In this document: piece by piece, positions 8,067-16,545 of the stretch
Position numbering within the stretch: the stretch's first letter is position 1
How the letters are laid out: each line of letters starts with the position of its first letter
NCBI GenBank assembly: GCA_943370295.1
Contig: CALRQL020000014.1
Coordinates: 1-64,000, forward strand
From: SB11 sp943370295
GTDB taxonomy: Bacteria > Bacteroidota > Bacteroidia > UBA8524
Reading direction: 5' to 3'
Length of the DNA: 64,000 nt
The notes under the pieces: generated by a model
Seen by the model: the letters and a program-made list of their open reading frames with translations, nothing else
Database searches by the model: none
What the model was told of the DNA's origin: nothing
Translations under genes and position numbers: made by a program

Positions 8067-8805
8067 CAGCTTGTGGGGTTAAGGCACCGTTTACGGCACA
8101 TATATTATATATATAGTCCATTACCATATCGCGTATGGTAATGCCTGTTTTATATTCTTTAACCACACCTTCTTTAAACATGGTGTAGTTGTCACCCCCG
8201 GTAAACAAAAAATCAGTAGTGCACACAACATAATTTTTTGTGTAATCAACGGGTATATTATTATAAGTAGCTTCAACCAACTTGTTGTCTTTTATGGTAA
8301 GCTTAAAACCGGTAATGGCTTCGCCGCCTTTTGCAGCAATTTGTTCAAACACCTTTTTCAGTGTTTCGCCTTTTACTTCAGCGGCTACAACCATATTATC
8401 AAAAGGCAATAACTCAAATATTTTTCCCTTAGTAATATCTCCGGCAGGCAGCGCAGGCTGTCTAATGCCCGATATATTTGTAAATGCAAAATCGATATCG
8501 GTTTTAATAATACGCTGGGTTTGGGTTTTAAGTATATCAGCAATAAAATTTCCTAAAGTACCATTGGGGCGCGTATTAGGCAGATCAACCGATGTACTGC
8601 CGATTATCACCTTCATTTGTGAATCAAGCTTCAGTTTGTAAGGAGAAATAAGAGCAAGGATACCACTGTCGGGACGGTTAAGGCTATCAAGAGTATTAAC
8701 CCGCTTGCCCGCGGGACTAATCTGCTGTATACCATAATTGCGTGTCTTGCAGCCAATAGCTGCAAAAAGCAGCAGCAACGGCACTATGTATAGCAGCTTT
8801 CTCAT
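8044..8805 (-). CDS. lipoprotein, 5'-nucleotidase C-terminal domain
   Basis: 253 residues from the ATG at 8803-8805 (MRKLLYIVPLLLLFAAIGCK), a lipoprotein signal with lipobox AIGC. The body is the 5'-nucleotidase C-terminal (substrate-binding) domain: NGTLGNFIAD, NISGIRQPALPAGDIT, FELLPFDNMVV and TTDFLFTGGDNYTMF. In UshA this domain supplies the aromatic pocket for the nucleotide base and swings onto the metal domain. Here it is a separate gene translated before, and overlapping, the metallophosphatase gene. The lipid anchor would hold the partner at the membrane. This looks like a genuine two-gene arrangement, not a frameshift, since each half has its own export signal. Confidence 0.88.
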   Translation of the reverse strand: MRKLLYIVPLLLLFAAIGCKTRNYGIQQISPAGKRVNTLDSLNRPDSGILALISPYKLKLDSQMKVIIGSTSVDLPNTRPNGTLGNFIADILKTQTQRIIKTDIDFAFTNISGIRQPALPAGDITKGKIFELLPFDNMVVAAEVKGETLKKVFEQIAAKGGEAITGFKLTIKDNKLVEATYNNIPVDYTKNYVVCTTDFLFTGGDNYTMFKEGVVKEYKTGITIRDMVMDYIYNICAVNGALTPQADERITIQ

Positions 8806-9105
8806 TTTATATCGGCTACAAAGAAGCAATTTTTGGGTTAAAATAATATTAGCCCAGTGCTAAAAACTTAACCGAAATTGTTTTTTGAAGGGGTGAATCT
8901 GCAACTATCGCAATTAAGATGGTAAGCGAGGTAAAGATAGTTTACATACATTGCTGATGCGGGTTTTTTTTAAAAACAATTGTATAAACAACTAATCATT
9001 ATGTATGTTTTTTGCAAGAGATTACAAACTGGCAAAAAAATTGCGGCAGTGGTGTATGCAACGCATTACGCTTTTGCTTAATCTTGAAAAAAGAAACCGT
9101 ACTAG

Positions 9106-10656
9106 ATGAAGAGAGTATTACTACTAACCGCAATCATTTTTTCGATGGCAACTGCTGCCTTCGCAGGTGGTAAGCCATCCTACAACATTAAAATCCGTAT
9201 CAAAGGGTTAAAGGATACAATGGCATACCTCGCTCACTATATGGGTGATAACACGTATCTGGCCGATTCAGCCCGAATGGACAGTAAAGGTTGGGTAACC
9301 TTTAAGCGCGATACTGCCCTTGAGTGTGGTATATACATGATTGCCGTAAATAGGGTGAAGTTGTTTGAATTTGTAGTAAGTGAGACTGATTTTACGCTGG
9401 AAACCGACACTGCCAACTACATGATGAGCATGAAGGTGAAAGGCTCTAAGGAAAACGAAATATTTTTTGAGTTTAACCAATACACCTATAAAATAGGGAT
9501 GGAAGAGGAAGAACTTAAAAAGCGGGCTAAAGATTGGTTGAATGACCCTACTAAACGTGATACTGTTACTAAAATAAACGAACGTATTAAAAACATACCC
9601 CGTGAAGTGTATGCTTATCGTACTGAGTTTATGAAAAGGTACCCCAATGCGGTACTCACCCAATTGTTTTTGGCAATGACAGAACCTGATGTGCCCGATG
9701 CACCTATTGGTGCCGATAGCAATTGGCAATATTATTACTACCGCGACCACTACTGGGATAATGTAAATTTTACCAGCGGTTGCGTATTGCGCACACCTGT
9801 GTTTCAAAGCAAGTTGAACCGTTTTTTAGAGAAAGTTACAGTACAACACCCCGACTCGTTGTATGCTGCTGCGGTAAGTGTAATTGAAAGAGCGAGGCCA
9901 AACAAAGAGGGATTCCGTTTTACACTTGTTCATATTATGAACAAGTACCAAAACTCACAGTATATATGTATGGATGGTGTGGCTATCAGATTAGCAGCTA
10001 AGTACTACAACTTTAACGACTGTTATTGGTTAGATTCTACCGAGATAATACGTACCCGCAGCAATGCAGAATCGTACTTGCCTTCGTTGTGTTTTATGCA
10101 AGCACCCGAACTACAAATGTTCGACTCTACCCTTCAACGTAAAATAAACAAGATTGTTGACCGGGATACCAACGAAGAGGTTAGGGGAAAAAACTTAGGT
10201 ATTTTGTTGAGCAAAGAAAAAACCACCAACTTATATGATGTTAAAGCAGACTATACGGTGTTGGTATTTTGGGATCCGGATTGCGGCCATTGCAAAAAAG
10301 AAATGCCGATTATCAAAGGTTTTTACGATACAGTGAAAGCCCGTGGTGTGGAAGTATATGCGGTGGGTGTGGAGCAGGATTTGGAGAAATGGGTGCAATA
10401 TATACGCGATAACCAATTGAAATGGATAAACGTTACTGATGTTTGGAATATCTCACAATTCCGTAAGTATTACAACCTTACCAGCACACCGCAAATTTTC
10501 TTGCTGGATAAAAACAAGATGATTATGGCCAAGCGCTTGGGTGCTGAGCAACTGAAAGAAGTGTTGTATAACGAATTGAAACTGCCTTATACGGCACCTC
10601 CGAAGAAAGACGGGGAGAAAGACGGACATAGCCCTGATGACGGGCACGGACATTAA
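9106..10656 (+). CDS. secreted thioredoxin-like protein (DUF4369 / DUF5106 / TlpA-type)
   Basis: 516 residues with a signal peptide (KRVLLLTAIIFSMATAAFAG). The N-terminal 130 residues resemble DUF4369 (a beta-sandwich typical of Bacteroidota redoxins), followed by a helical middle of DUF5106 type. The C-terminal thioredoxin fold begins near residue 375 (YTVLVFWDPDCGHCKKEMP) with active-site C393-G-H-C396 and the cis-Pro segment STPQIFLLD. The tail is rich in His, Asp and Lys (KKDGEKDGHSPDDGHGH) and may bind metal. Likely a periplasmic thiol-disulfide oxidoreductase. Single gene with its own terminator. Confidence 0.9.
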   Translation: MKRVLLLTAIIFSMATAAFAGGKPSYNIKIRIKGLKDTMAYLAHYMGDNTYLADSARMDSKGWVTFKRDTALECGIYMIAVNRVKLFEFVVSETDFTLETDTANYMMSMKVKGSKENEIFFEFNQYTYKIGMEEEELKKRAKDWLNDPTKRDTVTKINERIKNIPREVYAYRTEFMKRYPNAVLTQLFLAMTEPDVPDAPIGADSNWQYYYYRDHYWDNVNFTSGCVLRTPVFQSKLNRFLEKVTVQHPDSLYAAAVSVIERARPNKEGFRFTLVHIMNKYQNSQYICMDGVAIRLAAKYYNFNDCYWLDSTEIIRTRSNAESYLPSLCFMQAPELQMFDSTLQRKINKIVDRDTNEEVRGKNLGILLSKEKTTNLYDVKADYTVLVFWDPDCGHCKKEMPIIKGFYDTVKARGVEVYAVGVEQDLEKWVQYIRDNQLKWINVTDVWNISQFRKYYNLTSTPQIFLLDKNKMIMAKRLGAEQLKEVLYNELKLPYTAPPKKDGEKDGHSPDDGHGH

Positions 10657-10684
10657 CACACATTATGAACACAGCCCTGATAAT

Positions 10685-10712
10685 AAGCCGATGCATCCGC
10701 ATCGGCTTTTTG
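10685..10712 (+). terminator. intrinsic terminator after the redoxin gene
   Basis: A perfect 10-bp stem (AAGCCGATGC at 10685-10694, GCATCGGCTT at 10699-10708) with a 4-nt loop, followed by TTT and a T-rich stretch. It lies 29 bp past the stop. Confidence 0.9.
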
Positions 10713-10726
10713 TTTGGCATAACTCC

Positions 10727-10757
10727 TTTCATACACAAAATCTAAGTCTTAATTTCG
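10727..10757 (+). promoter_or_regulatory. possible kynU promoter
   Basis: TTTC at 10727-10730, a 19-nt spacer, and TAATTTCG at 10750-10757. Each element is one base from the Bacteroidota consensus (TTTG, TAnnTTTG). It is placed right after the upstream terminator and 9 bp before the ATG, so the leader would be very short. Confidence 0.4.
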
Positions 10758-10766
10758 CGCCCAGTT

Positions 10767-12041
10767 ATGGCTAATTACGAAAATACCCGCGAGTTTGCTG
10801 CCCGTATGGATAGCAGCGATACGTTGGCAGGATACAGAGACCGCTTTTATTTTCCTCAACACAATTCTAAAAATGTAATCTACCTCACCGGTAATTCGTT
10901 GGGCTTACAGCCCAAAACTGCCCGTGCTTTTGTGGAGCAGGAATTTGCCGATTGGGCTGAGTTTGGTGTTGAAGGCCATTTTAAAGGTAAAAACCCGTGG
11001 TTTAGCTACCACCATTTTTTAACTGATAATGCGGCAAAAGTGGTAGGTGCATTGCCCAAAGAAGTAGTGGTAATGAACAACCTTACTACCAACCTGCATT
11101 TAATGATGGTATCGTTTTACCAGCCTAAAGGCAACCGTTATAAAATAGTGATGGAAGCGGGCGCATTCCCCAGCGACCAATATGCGATGGAAACACAAGC
11201 GCGTTTTCATGGTTACAATCCTGATGATGCTATTATTGAGTTAAAGCCCCGTGAAGGCGAATTTACCCTGCGAACCGAAGATGTAGTGCAAACCATTGAG
11301 GCCAATGCTGACAACATAGCCATCGTAATGATGGGCGGTGTAAACTATTATACAGGGCAGGCTTTTGATATGCAAACCATAACAGCTGCAGCACACAAAG
11401 CAGGCGCAATGTGCGGGTTTGATTTGGCGCATGCAGCAGGTAATCTTCATTTGAAGCTACACGATTGGGACGTTGATTTTGCGGTGTGGTGCAGTTATAA
11501 ATACCTGAACAGCGGCCCCGGAGGTACATCGGGGGTGTTTGTGAATGAACGCCATTGCAACAACCCTGAGCTAATCCGTTTTGCGGGTTGGTGGGGTCAC
11601 GATGAAAACGAACGCTTCTTGATGAAAAAAGGGTTTAAACCCACACAAGGGGCACAAGGCTGGCAACTGAGCAATGCACAGGTATTCCCAATGGCTATAC
11701 ACCGCGCATCATTGGAGATTTTTGCCGAAGCCGGTATTGAGAACCTACGTGCAAAAAGCGAAGCACTTACAGGGTATCTTGAGTTTATCCTTGACGGACT
11801 TACCCAAAGCGGTAAGCATACATTTACCATCATCACCCCTCGTGATGCTAAAGACAGGGGATGTCAACTATCGGTATTGGTAAAAGATAACGGACGCAAG
11901 TTGTTTGATTACCTAACCGAAAACGGGGTGATTGCCGACTGGCGCGAGCCCAACGTAATCCGTATGGCTCCGGTACCATTGTACAATAGCTTTACTGATA
12001 TTTACGAGCTGGGACAAGTGATGCAGGGCTTTTCTGCATAA
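10767..12041 (+). CDS. kynU: kynureninase
   Basis: 424 residues, the full length of the PLP-dependent kynureninase (fold type I). It hydrolyses kynurenine or 3-hydroxykynurenine to anthranilate or 3-hydroxyanthranilate plus alanine. Recognised segments: YLTGNSLGLQPK, WFSYHHFL, MNNLTTNLHLMM (PLP phosphate binding), MEAGAFPSDQYA, FDLAHAAGN (Asp contacting the pyridine nitrogen) and the Schiff-base lysine K245 in WCSYKYLNSGPGG. RFAGWWGH and GFKPTQGAQGWQ line the substrate site. No kmo, haaO or tdo gene is adjacent, so its pathway partners must lie elsewhere. Confidence 0.95.
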   Translation: MANYENTREFAARMDSSDTLAGYRDRFYFPQHNSKNVIYLTGNSLGLQPKTARAFVEQEFADWAEFGVEGHFKGKNPWFSYHHFLTDNAAKVVGALPKEVVVMNNLTTNLHLMMVSFYQPKGNRYKIVMEAGAFPSDQYAMETQARFHGYNPDDAIIELKPREGEFTLRTEDVVQTIEANADNIAIVMMGGVNYYTGQAFDMQTITAAAHKAGAMCGFDLAHAAGNLHLKLHDWDVDFAVWCSYKYLNSGPGGTSGVFVNERHCNNPELIRFAGWWGHDENERFLMKKGFKPTQGAQGWQLSNAQVFPMAIHRASLEIFAEAGIENLRAKSEALTGYLEFILDGLTQSGKHTFTIITPRDAKDRGCQLSVLVKDNGRKLFDYLTENGVIADWREPNVIRMAPVPLYNSFTDIYELGQVMQGFSA

Positions 12042-12146
12042 ATTTTCATTTTACCATTTACCTTTAGTCGATAAAAGGTATGTACAGGTCTAAACGGGTG
12101 AAATAATGCCCGTTGATAATACGTTGTGCCTGTAAACAAACCTTTT

Positions 12147-13067
12147 ATGAATCTAATTACAAAAACCACCGCCATGGTGGCCTTGGCTGTTATTGCCTTG
12201 GGCTGCCAAAACAACGAAGCACCGCAAGAAGCCAAAGCGGCGCATGATTTAGGTGAAATTATTGCTGCTGACAATGGAACTCCTCCCAAGCCTGAAACCT
12301 CAATAAGCCGCATGGGCTTATCTGACACCTCAAAGAAATTTATTGTAACCGGTGAACTGAAATTCAGAGTGAAGGATGTGGTAAATGCCACTTACGCAAT
12401 TGAAGACCATACCACAAAAGCAGGAGGCTATATTACCGATACCCGTTTGCGAAGCGAGGTTTCACAAACCACCCAAACTCCGGTTAGTTCAGACTCGTTG
12501 CTTGAAAGCACCCATTACACGGTAACCAATACAATGACTGTGCGAGTGCCGAAACAGCAGTTAGACCCATTTTTGAGAGGGATTGGTCAGGTTGTTGATT
12601 TTTTTGATTACCGCATTATTCATGCGGATAATGTGGGATTGAAATTGCTTGCAAACAACCTTGAGCAGAAACGTATGAAGGACTTTGCAAACAGACCTAA
12701 GAAGAATATTGATGTTAGCCCTCAGCCAATTGACTGCATTTATGAAGAAAGCAGGCTTGATAAGCTGACAAAAAGCGATGAAGCCCTTATTGAGAATATG
12801 CAGTTGAGTGAAGATATACAATACAGCACAGTGCAACTCGATTTTTACCAAAACAATACAGTGATAAATACCATCATAGCCAATCCCCAAAGTGTAAAAG
12901 CCTATGAACCGGGTTTTGGCTCTCAACTGCTACATTCTTTACAATACGGTTGGGGTATGGTACAAACTCTCTTGTTATTTTTAGTACGTTTTTGGGCAGT
13001 ATTCTTACTTATTGCAGCAGCATTTATGGCGTACAAACGGTTTAGCAAACAGTTTGCAATTAAGTAA
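12147..13067 (+). CDS. DUF4349 domain lipoprotein
   Basis: 306 residues from the ATG at 12147 (MNLITKTTAMVALAVIALGC). The first 20 residues are a lipoprotein signal with lipobox ALGC, preferred over an upstream in-frame GTG at 12126. After a low-complexity linker comes a DUF4349-like domain (FIVTGELKFRVKDV, NATYAIEDHTTKAGGYI, TVRVPKQQLDPFLRGI) with central helices, then one C-terminal transmembrane helix (LLLFLVRFWAVFLLIAAAFM) and a basic tail. Family members are membrane-anchored and of unknown function. Convergent with the next gene, 6 bp away. Confidence 0.8.
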   Translation: MNLITKTTAMVALAVIALGCQNNEAPQEAKAAHDLGEIIAADNGTPPKPETSISRMGLSDTSKKFIVTGELKFRVKDVVNATYAIEDHTTKAGGYITDTRLRSEVSQTTQTPVSSDSLLESTHYTVTNTMTVRVPKQQLDPFLRGIGQVVDFFDYRIIHADNVGLKLLANNLEQKRMKDFANRPKKNIDVSPQPIDCIYEESRLDKLTKSDEALIENMQLSEDIQYSTVQLDFYQNNTVINTIIANPQSVKAYEPGFGSQLLHSLQYGWGMVQTLLLFLVRFWAVFLLIAAAFMAYKRFSKQFAIK

Positions 13068-13073
13068 TATCGC

Positions 13074-14072
13074 TTATTGCAGCCTAAAGTTAAGCTTGCG
13101 CGTAATTTGATTATCCCTAAGCAGTTTTTTTGTACTATTTCCAATAGTAACCCCTTTAATAATGTATTGGTTTCTGCTTGCAAACAAGCCCAAATTACCA
13201 TCGCTTATGTTGGTGTATTCGGGCTTTTTTTGCATTATCATGGTGTTGGGCCGCACAATATCTTGGTAGTATTTGTACTCCTTATCAGCGGTCCAGAATA
13301 TAAAGTCTAACTTCATAGGAACTCTATATCTTGCAGGCAATACAGGTAGTTTATCAGCAAGGAAATAATAAAACGGGGTAATCTTTAAAAACAGTTTCAA
13401 TTCTGCATTTGGAGGTACAACATAGCTTTGCAGCAGCGGCCAATCAATGTATTTTGAGGCAGCCACAAGTTGGCTGGTAGCACTATCGTACTCATCCCAA
13501 TAAAAGCGAATTATTATATCATTCATCTTTGCATTTTGGGGTGTAACATATTGCATCCTCAAAGGCCGTGCAGTGTCTAAAATAAAATCGGTAGTAGCAG
13601 GGTTGGGAACAATGGGCTTGGGAAAACCCACCAAGCGGGTTTCAGCAATGGCAATTTTTTGGGTACGCTTATTAAATACAATCAGTTTATAACGGTAGTT
13701 AGTATTTAATGCAGCTTTGAAATAATATATATGGCTGCCCTCTGTGGCAAATATTCCTGAGTCTTTAGCTGTAAACTTCTTTTGCAGTTTAAAAGAGCTT
13801 CGCATAAAGTGTCCGTCAAATTCTTCAATGGTCACCTCTACCGAGTCGTAGTATATCGAGTCTGATATTTTTGCTACGGTAAATGCACTCTCATCACCGC
13901 TTAAAAAAGCTTTGTTGAGCCGTATATAGTGTTCACTATCGTTGGCATTCAGTAAGCCATAAATAATCATTACTTCTTTTGGAGGGCCGTTAACATCCAA
14001 ATCGTTTGAACAGCTTGAAAATAAGGAGAATAGTAATAGACTAAAGAAAATCAGCGGGTAGAGTTGTTTCAT
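13074..14072 (-). CDS. lipoprotein, DUF4249-like, copy B of a tandem pair
   Basis: 332 residues from the ATG at 14070-14072; a TTG precedes it. Signal peptide with lipobox (LFSLFSSC). The mature protein starts SNDLDVNGPPKEVMIIYG and is strand-rich, resembling the DUF4249 family of Bacteroidota outer-envelope lipoproteins that occur near TonB-dependent receptors, though no receptor is next to it here. It is clearly paralogous to the next upstream gene (shared KEVMIIYGLLN/KEIMVVYGLLN, DGNLGLFASRNQY/NGNYGLFASRNLY, and identical DKLP/DKLT and RYRVP segments). Family assignment is tentative; the duplication is visible directly. Confidence 0.7.
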   Translation of the reverse strand: MKQLYPLIFFSLLLFSLFSSCSNDLDVNGPPKEVMIIYGLLNANDSEHYIRLNKAFLSGDESAFTVAKISDSIYYDSVEVTIEEFDGHFMRSSFKLQKKFTAKDSGIFATEGSHIYYFKAALNTNYRYKLIVFNKRTQKIAIAETRLVGFPKPIVPNPATTDFILDTARPLRMQYVTPQNAKMNDIIIRFYWDEYDSATSQLVAASKYIDWPLLQSYVVPPNAELKLFLKITPFYYFLADKLPVLPARYRVPMKLDFIFWTADKEYKYYQDIVRPNTMIMQKKPEYTNISDGNLGLFASRNQYIIKGVTIGNSTKKLLRDNQITRKLNFRLQ

Positions 14073-14146
14073 CAAAGTATCATAGTTTTATCAACTAACG
14101 ATACTTTGTTGCAAAAGGTTTAAAACCAACAGCAGAAAGCCGGAGC

Positions 14147-15142
14147 TTATAACGGCCTGAATTTTAGTTTGCGTGTAAGCGTATTTACCTGCAACGAAAC
14201 CACTGTTTGTTGTGAAATGCTTACACCTCTGATAGCATACAAGTTACGGCTCGCAAAAAGCCCATAGTTTCCGTTGCTTATATTGGTGTATTCAGGTTTC
14301 TTTTGTACCAAACCAACGCTGGGTTGGTTTACATTACGGTACAAATAATACTCTTTATCTGCCGCCCAATACATAAAATCAAGTTTTTGAGGCACTCTGT
14401 ACCTCCCGTTAATAGCAGTAAGCTTATCAGCAAGAAAATAATAAAAACCAATACCGGGAATATTGCTTCTCATAGCTCCTGATGAAGGTACATCCTTACC
14501 CTGCACCATAGGCCAGTCTACATAATTATCAGCAGATAATAATTGGTTCGAAGCACTGTCGTACTCATTCCAATAAAAGCGCAAATTCAAATCATACAGC
14601 TTTGTGTTAGGAGACGCCGTCCAAGATAGATTTACGGTTTTTGCAGTATCAATTATAAAATTAGTTGTAAAGTTACTGGGGCTACCTAAGGTAGGGTTCC
14701 CAATCAAAACTGTTTCAGCCGTAGTATATTTCTTTGAAAGCTTGTTATAAATCACCAACTTGTATTTGTACGCCAGATCCAATTTTTGCCTAAACGTATA
14801 AACATAACTCCCTTCTGTAGCAAAAATACCCGTGTCTTTTCCTACATAAAATTTAGTTAACGGAAACGTTTGTCGGATGGAATTACCACTGTATTCTTCT
14901 ATTGTAACCTGCAAAGAGTCAAAATACAATGAGTCGTTAATTTTTGCAACTTCAAGCGCACTTTGGTTTTCGCTCAAAAAAGCACGGTTCACGCGCACAT
15001 AATGGTCGGTATCGTTCACATTCAGTAAACCATACACCACCATAATCTCTTTCCAGTCGGCATTGGTATCTAAATCATTTGCGCAACTTCCTGCAAGCAG
15101 CACAGTAACGGCCAGTAATATTATGGCTATAAATTTCTTCAT
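14147..15142 (-). CDS. lipoprotein, DUF4249-like, copy A of a tandem pair
   Basis: 331 residues with a lipoprotein signal (KKFIAIILLAVTVLLAGSC). Architecture and many motifs match the downstream gene: DLDTNADWKEIMVVYGLLN at the mature N-terminus, FATEGSYVYTF in the middle, FYWNEYDSASNQLL, and YTNISNGNYGLFASRN near the end. The two genes are 74 bp apart on the same strand and likely form one transcript. Predicted to sit in the outer envelope as a beta-rich lipoprotein. No transporter or enzyme nearby hints at a substrate. Confidence 0.7.
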   Translation of the reverse strand: MKKFIAIILLAVTVLLAGSCANDLDTNADWKEIMVVYGLLNVNDTDHYVRVNRAFLSENQSALEVAKINDSLYFDSLQVTIEEYSGNSIRQTFPLTKFYVGKDTGIFATEGSYVYTFRQKLDLAYKYKLVIYNKLSKKYTTAETVLIGNPTLGSPSNFTTNFIIDTAKTVNLSWTASPNTKLYDLNLRFYWNEYDSASNQLLSADNYVDWPMVQGKDVPSSGAMRSNIPGIGFYYFLADKLTAINGRYRVPQKLDFMYWAADKEYYLYRNVNQPSVGLVQKKPEYTNISNGNYGLFASRNLYAIRGVSISQQTVVSLQVNTLTRKLKFRPL

Positions 15143-15292
15143 CGGCTTGTATCAAAAACAATGTTACCCACCATAACGACGTTTTTACAGTAAAAGTTCT
15201 AATGTGGGTGATTAAAAAATGCGGGCGCAAGCTATCACATTTTCAGTAATATGCCTAACTTTTAATACATTTGCTTTTCAGTAAAACCAATA

Positions 15293-16372
15293 ATGGCAAG
15301 GATTTTAGCAACGCTAATTTGTATTTTTGAGCTAACGGCGCTTGTAAAAGGCCAACAAACCGTGCTAAGCAATTTAGATGCAATAATTTGGGCCGATGAA
15401 TTTGACGCCACCAATACCAACTTGTGGCGGCAAAATACCAACGCCGATGAGGTGTTTATTATACAAGGCGGCGAGTACATTATGTATCGAATGAATACTC
15501 AGTCATACGGGTTAGTGTTTCCTAATGAAAAAATCAGTTTCTCAACTCACAAAGCGGAATTTAAAATTAAGTTAGACGAGGAAAACGGAAAAAGCGCCAG
15601 TGCAGGGGTTGTGGTGATGGCGCAGGAAGACGGTAAGGGAGCATTTTTAATTGAGATAAACGGCAAGAAACAATACCGCATCAGTAAGTTTAACGGGTCA
15701 ACCTTTAAGCCCATTGGCGATGGTTGGAAACGTAACAAAAACATTGCAGATAGGGGAGAGGACAACATTATTGCAGTGAGCATGGAAGAAAAGATGTATG
15801 ATTTATACATCAACGGGGAGTTTATTACTGCATTTAGTGAAGTATCATATAAAAGTGGAAAGATTGGTTTGTATATAGGGCCTGAGAGCAAAATGAGTGT
15901 TGATTATGTGCGGATATACGTGAGCAACGATGAAAAGGAAAAGCTGCGCAAAGAGATGCAGAAGAAAAAACAGGAAGAGGATAATCCTGTACTGACGGAT
16001 GTAATCAGAAAATTGCGCGAACAGATAGTAGTATTAGAGGAAGAACGCGACAGCTTAAGAGTGGTGGTTGCAGATTTATCAAAAAAGACAGGCGAGGGTA
16101 GTGTGCCCCCCAATGTACAAAAGCTAAAAAATGAAAACAAAGAACTAAAAGCTGAAATTGAACGCCTGAAAAAAGAAAATGCTGCCCTGAACAAAGAGAA
16201 TGAATATTTACGAGGATTTAAGGAAACTATTGAAAACGGGCAGGACGGGGATATTATCATTAACCTGACCGGTGCTATTGAAACTGAACGCCAGCGTGTT
16301 GAGATTTTGGTGGATGAAAATGAAAAGTTGCAGGAAGAAATACGCAAGCTGAAAGAACGGTTAAAAAATTAG
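15293..16372 (+). CDS. secreted lectin-like (LamG/GH16-type) protein with long C-terminal coiled coil
   Basis: 359 residues with a signal peptide (ILATLICIFELTALVKGQ). Residues about 30-205 look like a concanavalin-type beta-sandwich of the LamG/DUF1080/GH16-like kind (WADEFDATNTNLWRQN, FKIKLDEENGKSASAG, DLYINGEFITAF, GKIGLYIGPESKMSVDYVRIYV). No catalytic ExDxxE is seen, so it is more likely a carbohydrate- or protein-binding module. Residues about 210-359 are highly charged and heptad-like (KLKNENKELKAEIERLKKEN), forming a long coiled coil. A TACATTTG -7 promoter element at 15266-15273 lies 20 bp before the ATG. Function unknown. Confidence 0.75.
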   Translation: MARILATLICIFELTALVKGQQTVLSNLDAIIWADEFDATNTNLWRQNTNADEVFIIQGGEYIMYRMNTQSYGLVFPNEKISFSTHKAEFKIKLDEENGKSASAGVVVMAQEDGKGAFLIEINGKKQYRISKFNGSTFKPIGDGWKRNKNIADRGEDNIIAVSMEEKMYDLYINGEFITAFSEVSYKSGKIGLYIGPESKMSVDYVRIYVSNDEKEKLRKEMQKKKQEEDNPVLTDVIRKLREQIVVLEEERDSLRVVVADLSKKTGEGSVPPNVQKLKNENKELKAEIERLKKENAALNKENEYLRGFKETIENGQDGDIIINLTGAIETERQRVEILVDENEKLQEEIRKLKERLKN

Positions 16373-16545
16373 AACAACCACAGAATCCTAAATTGTCATC
16401 ACGGATTATAAATTCCTATTAATTGCCTTTTGCAGTAAACTAATTGTATATTGTATAAAGACGGGTACACTTTTTCATAAAATCAATACCTTCACAACGT
16501 TCTGTTGACATACAGGGGTAAACAATTGAACATCACCCCGTATAT

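Noticed and set aside
9268..9807. 179-codon open frame opposite the redoxin gene
   Set aside because: Antisense to a clear redoxin gene, no start context or family pattern.
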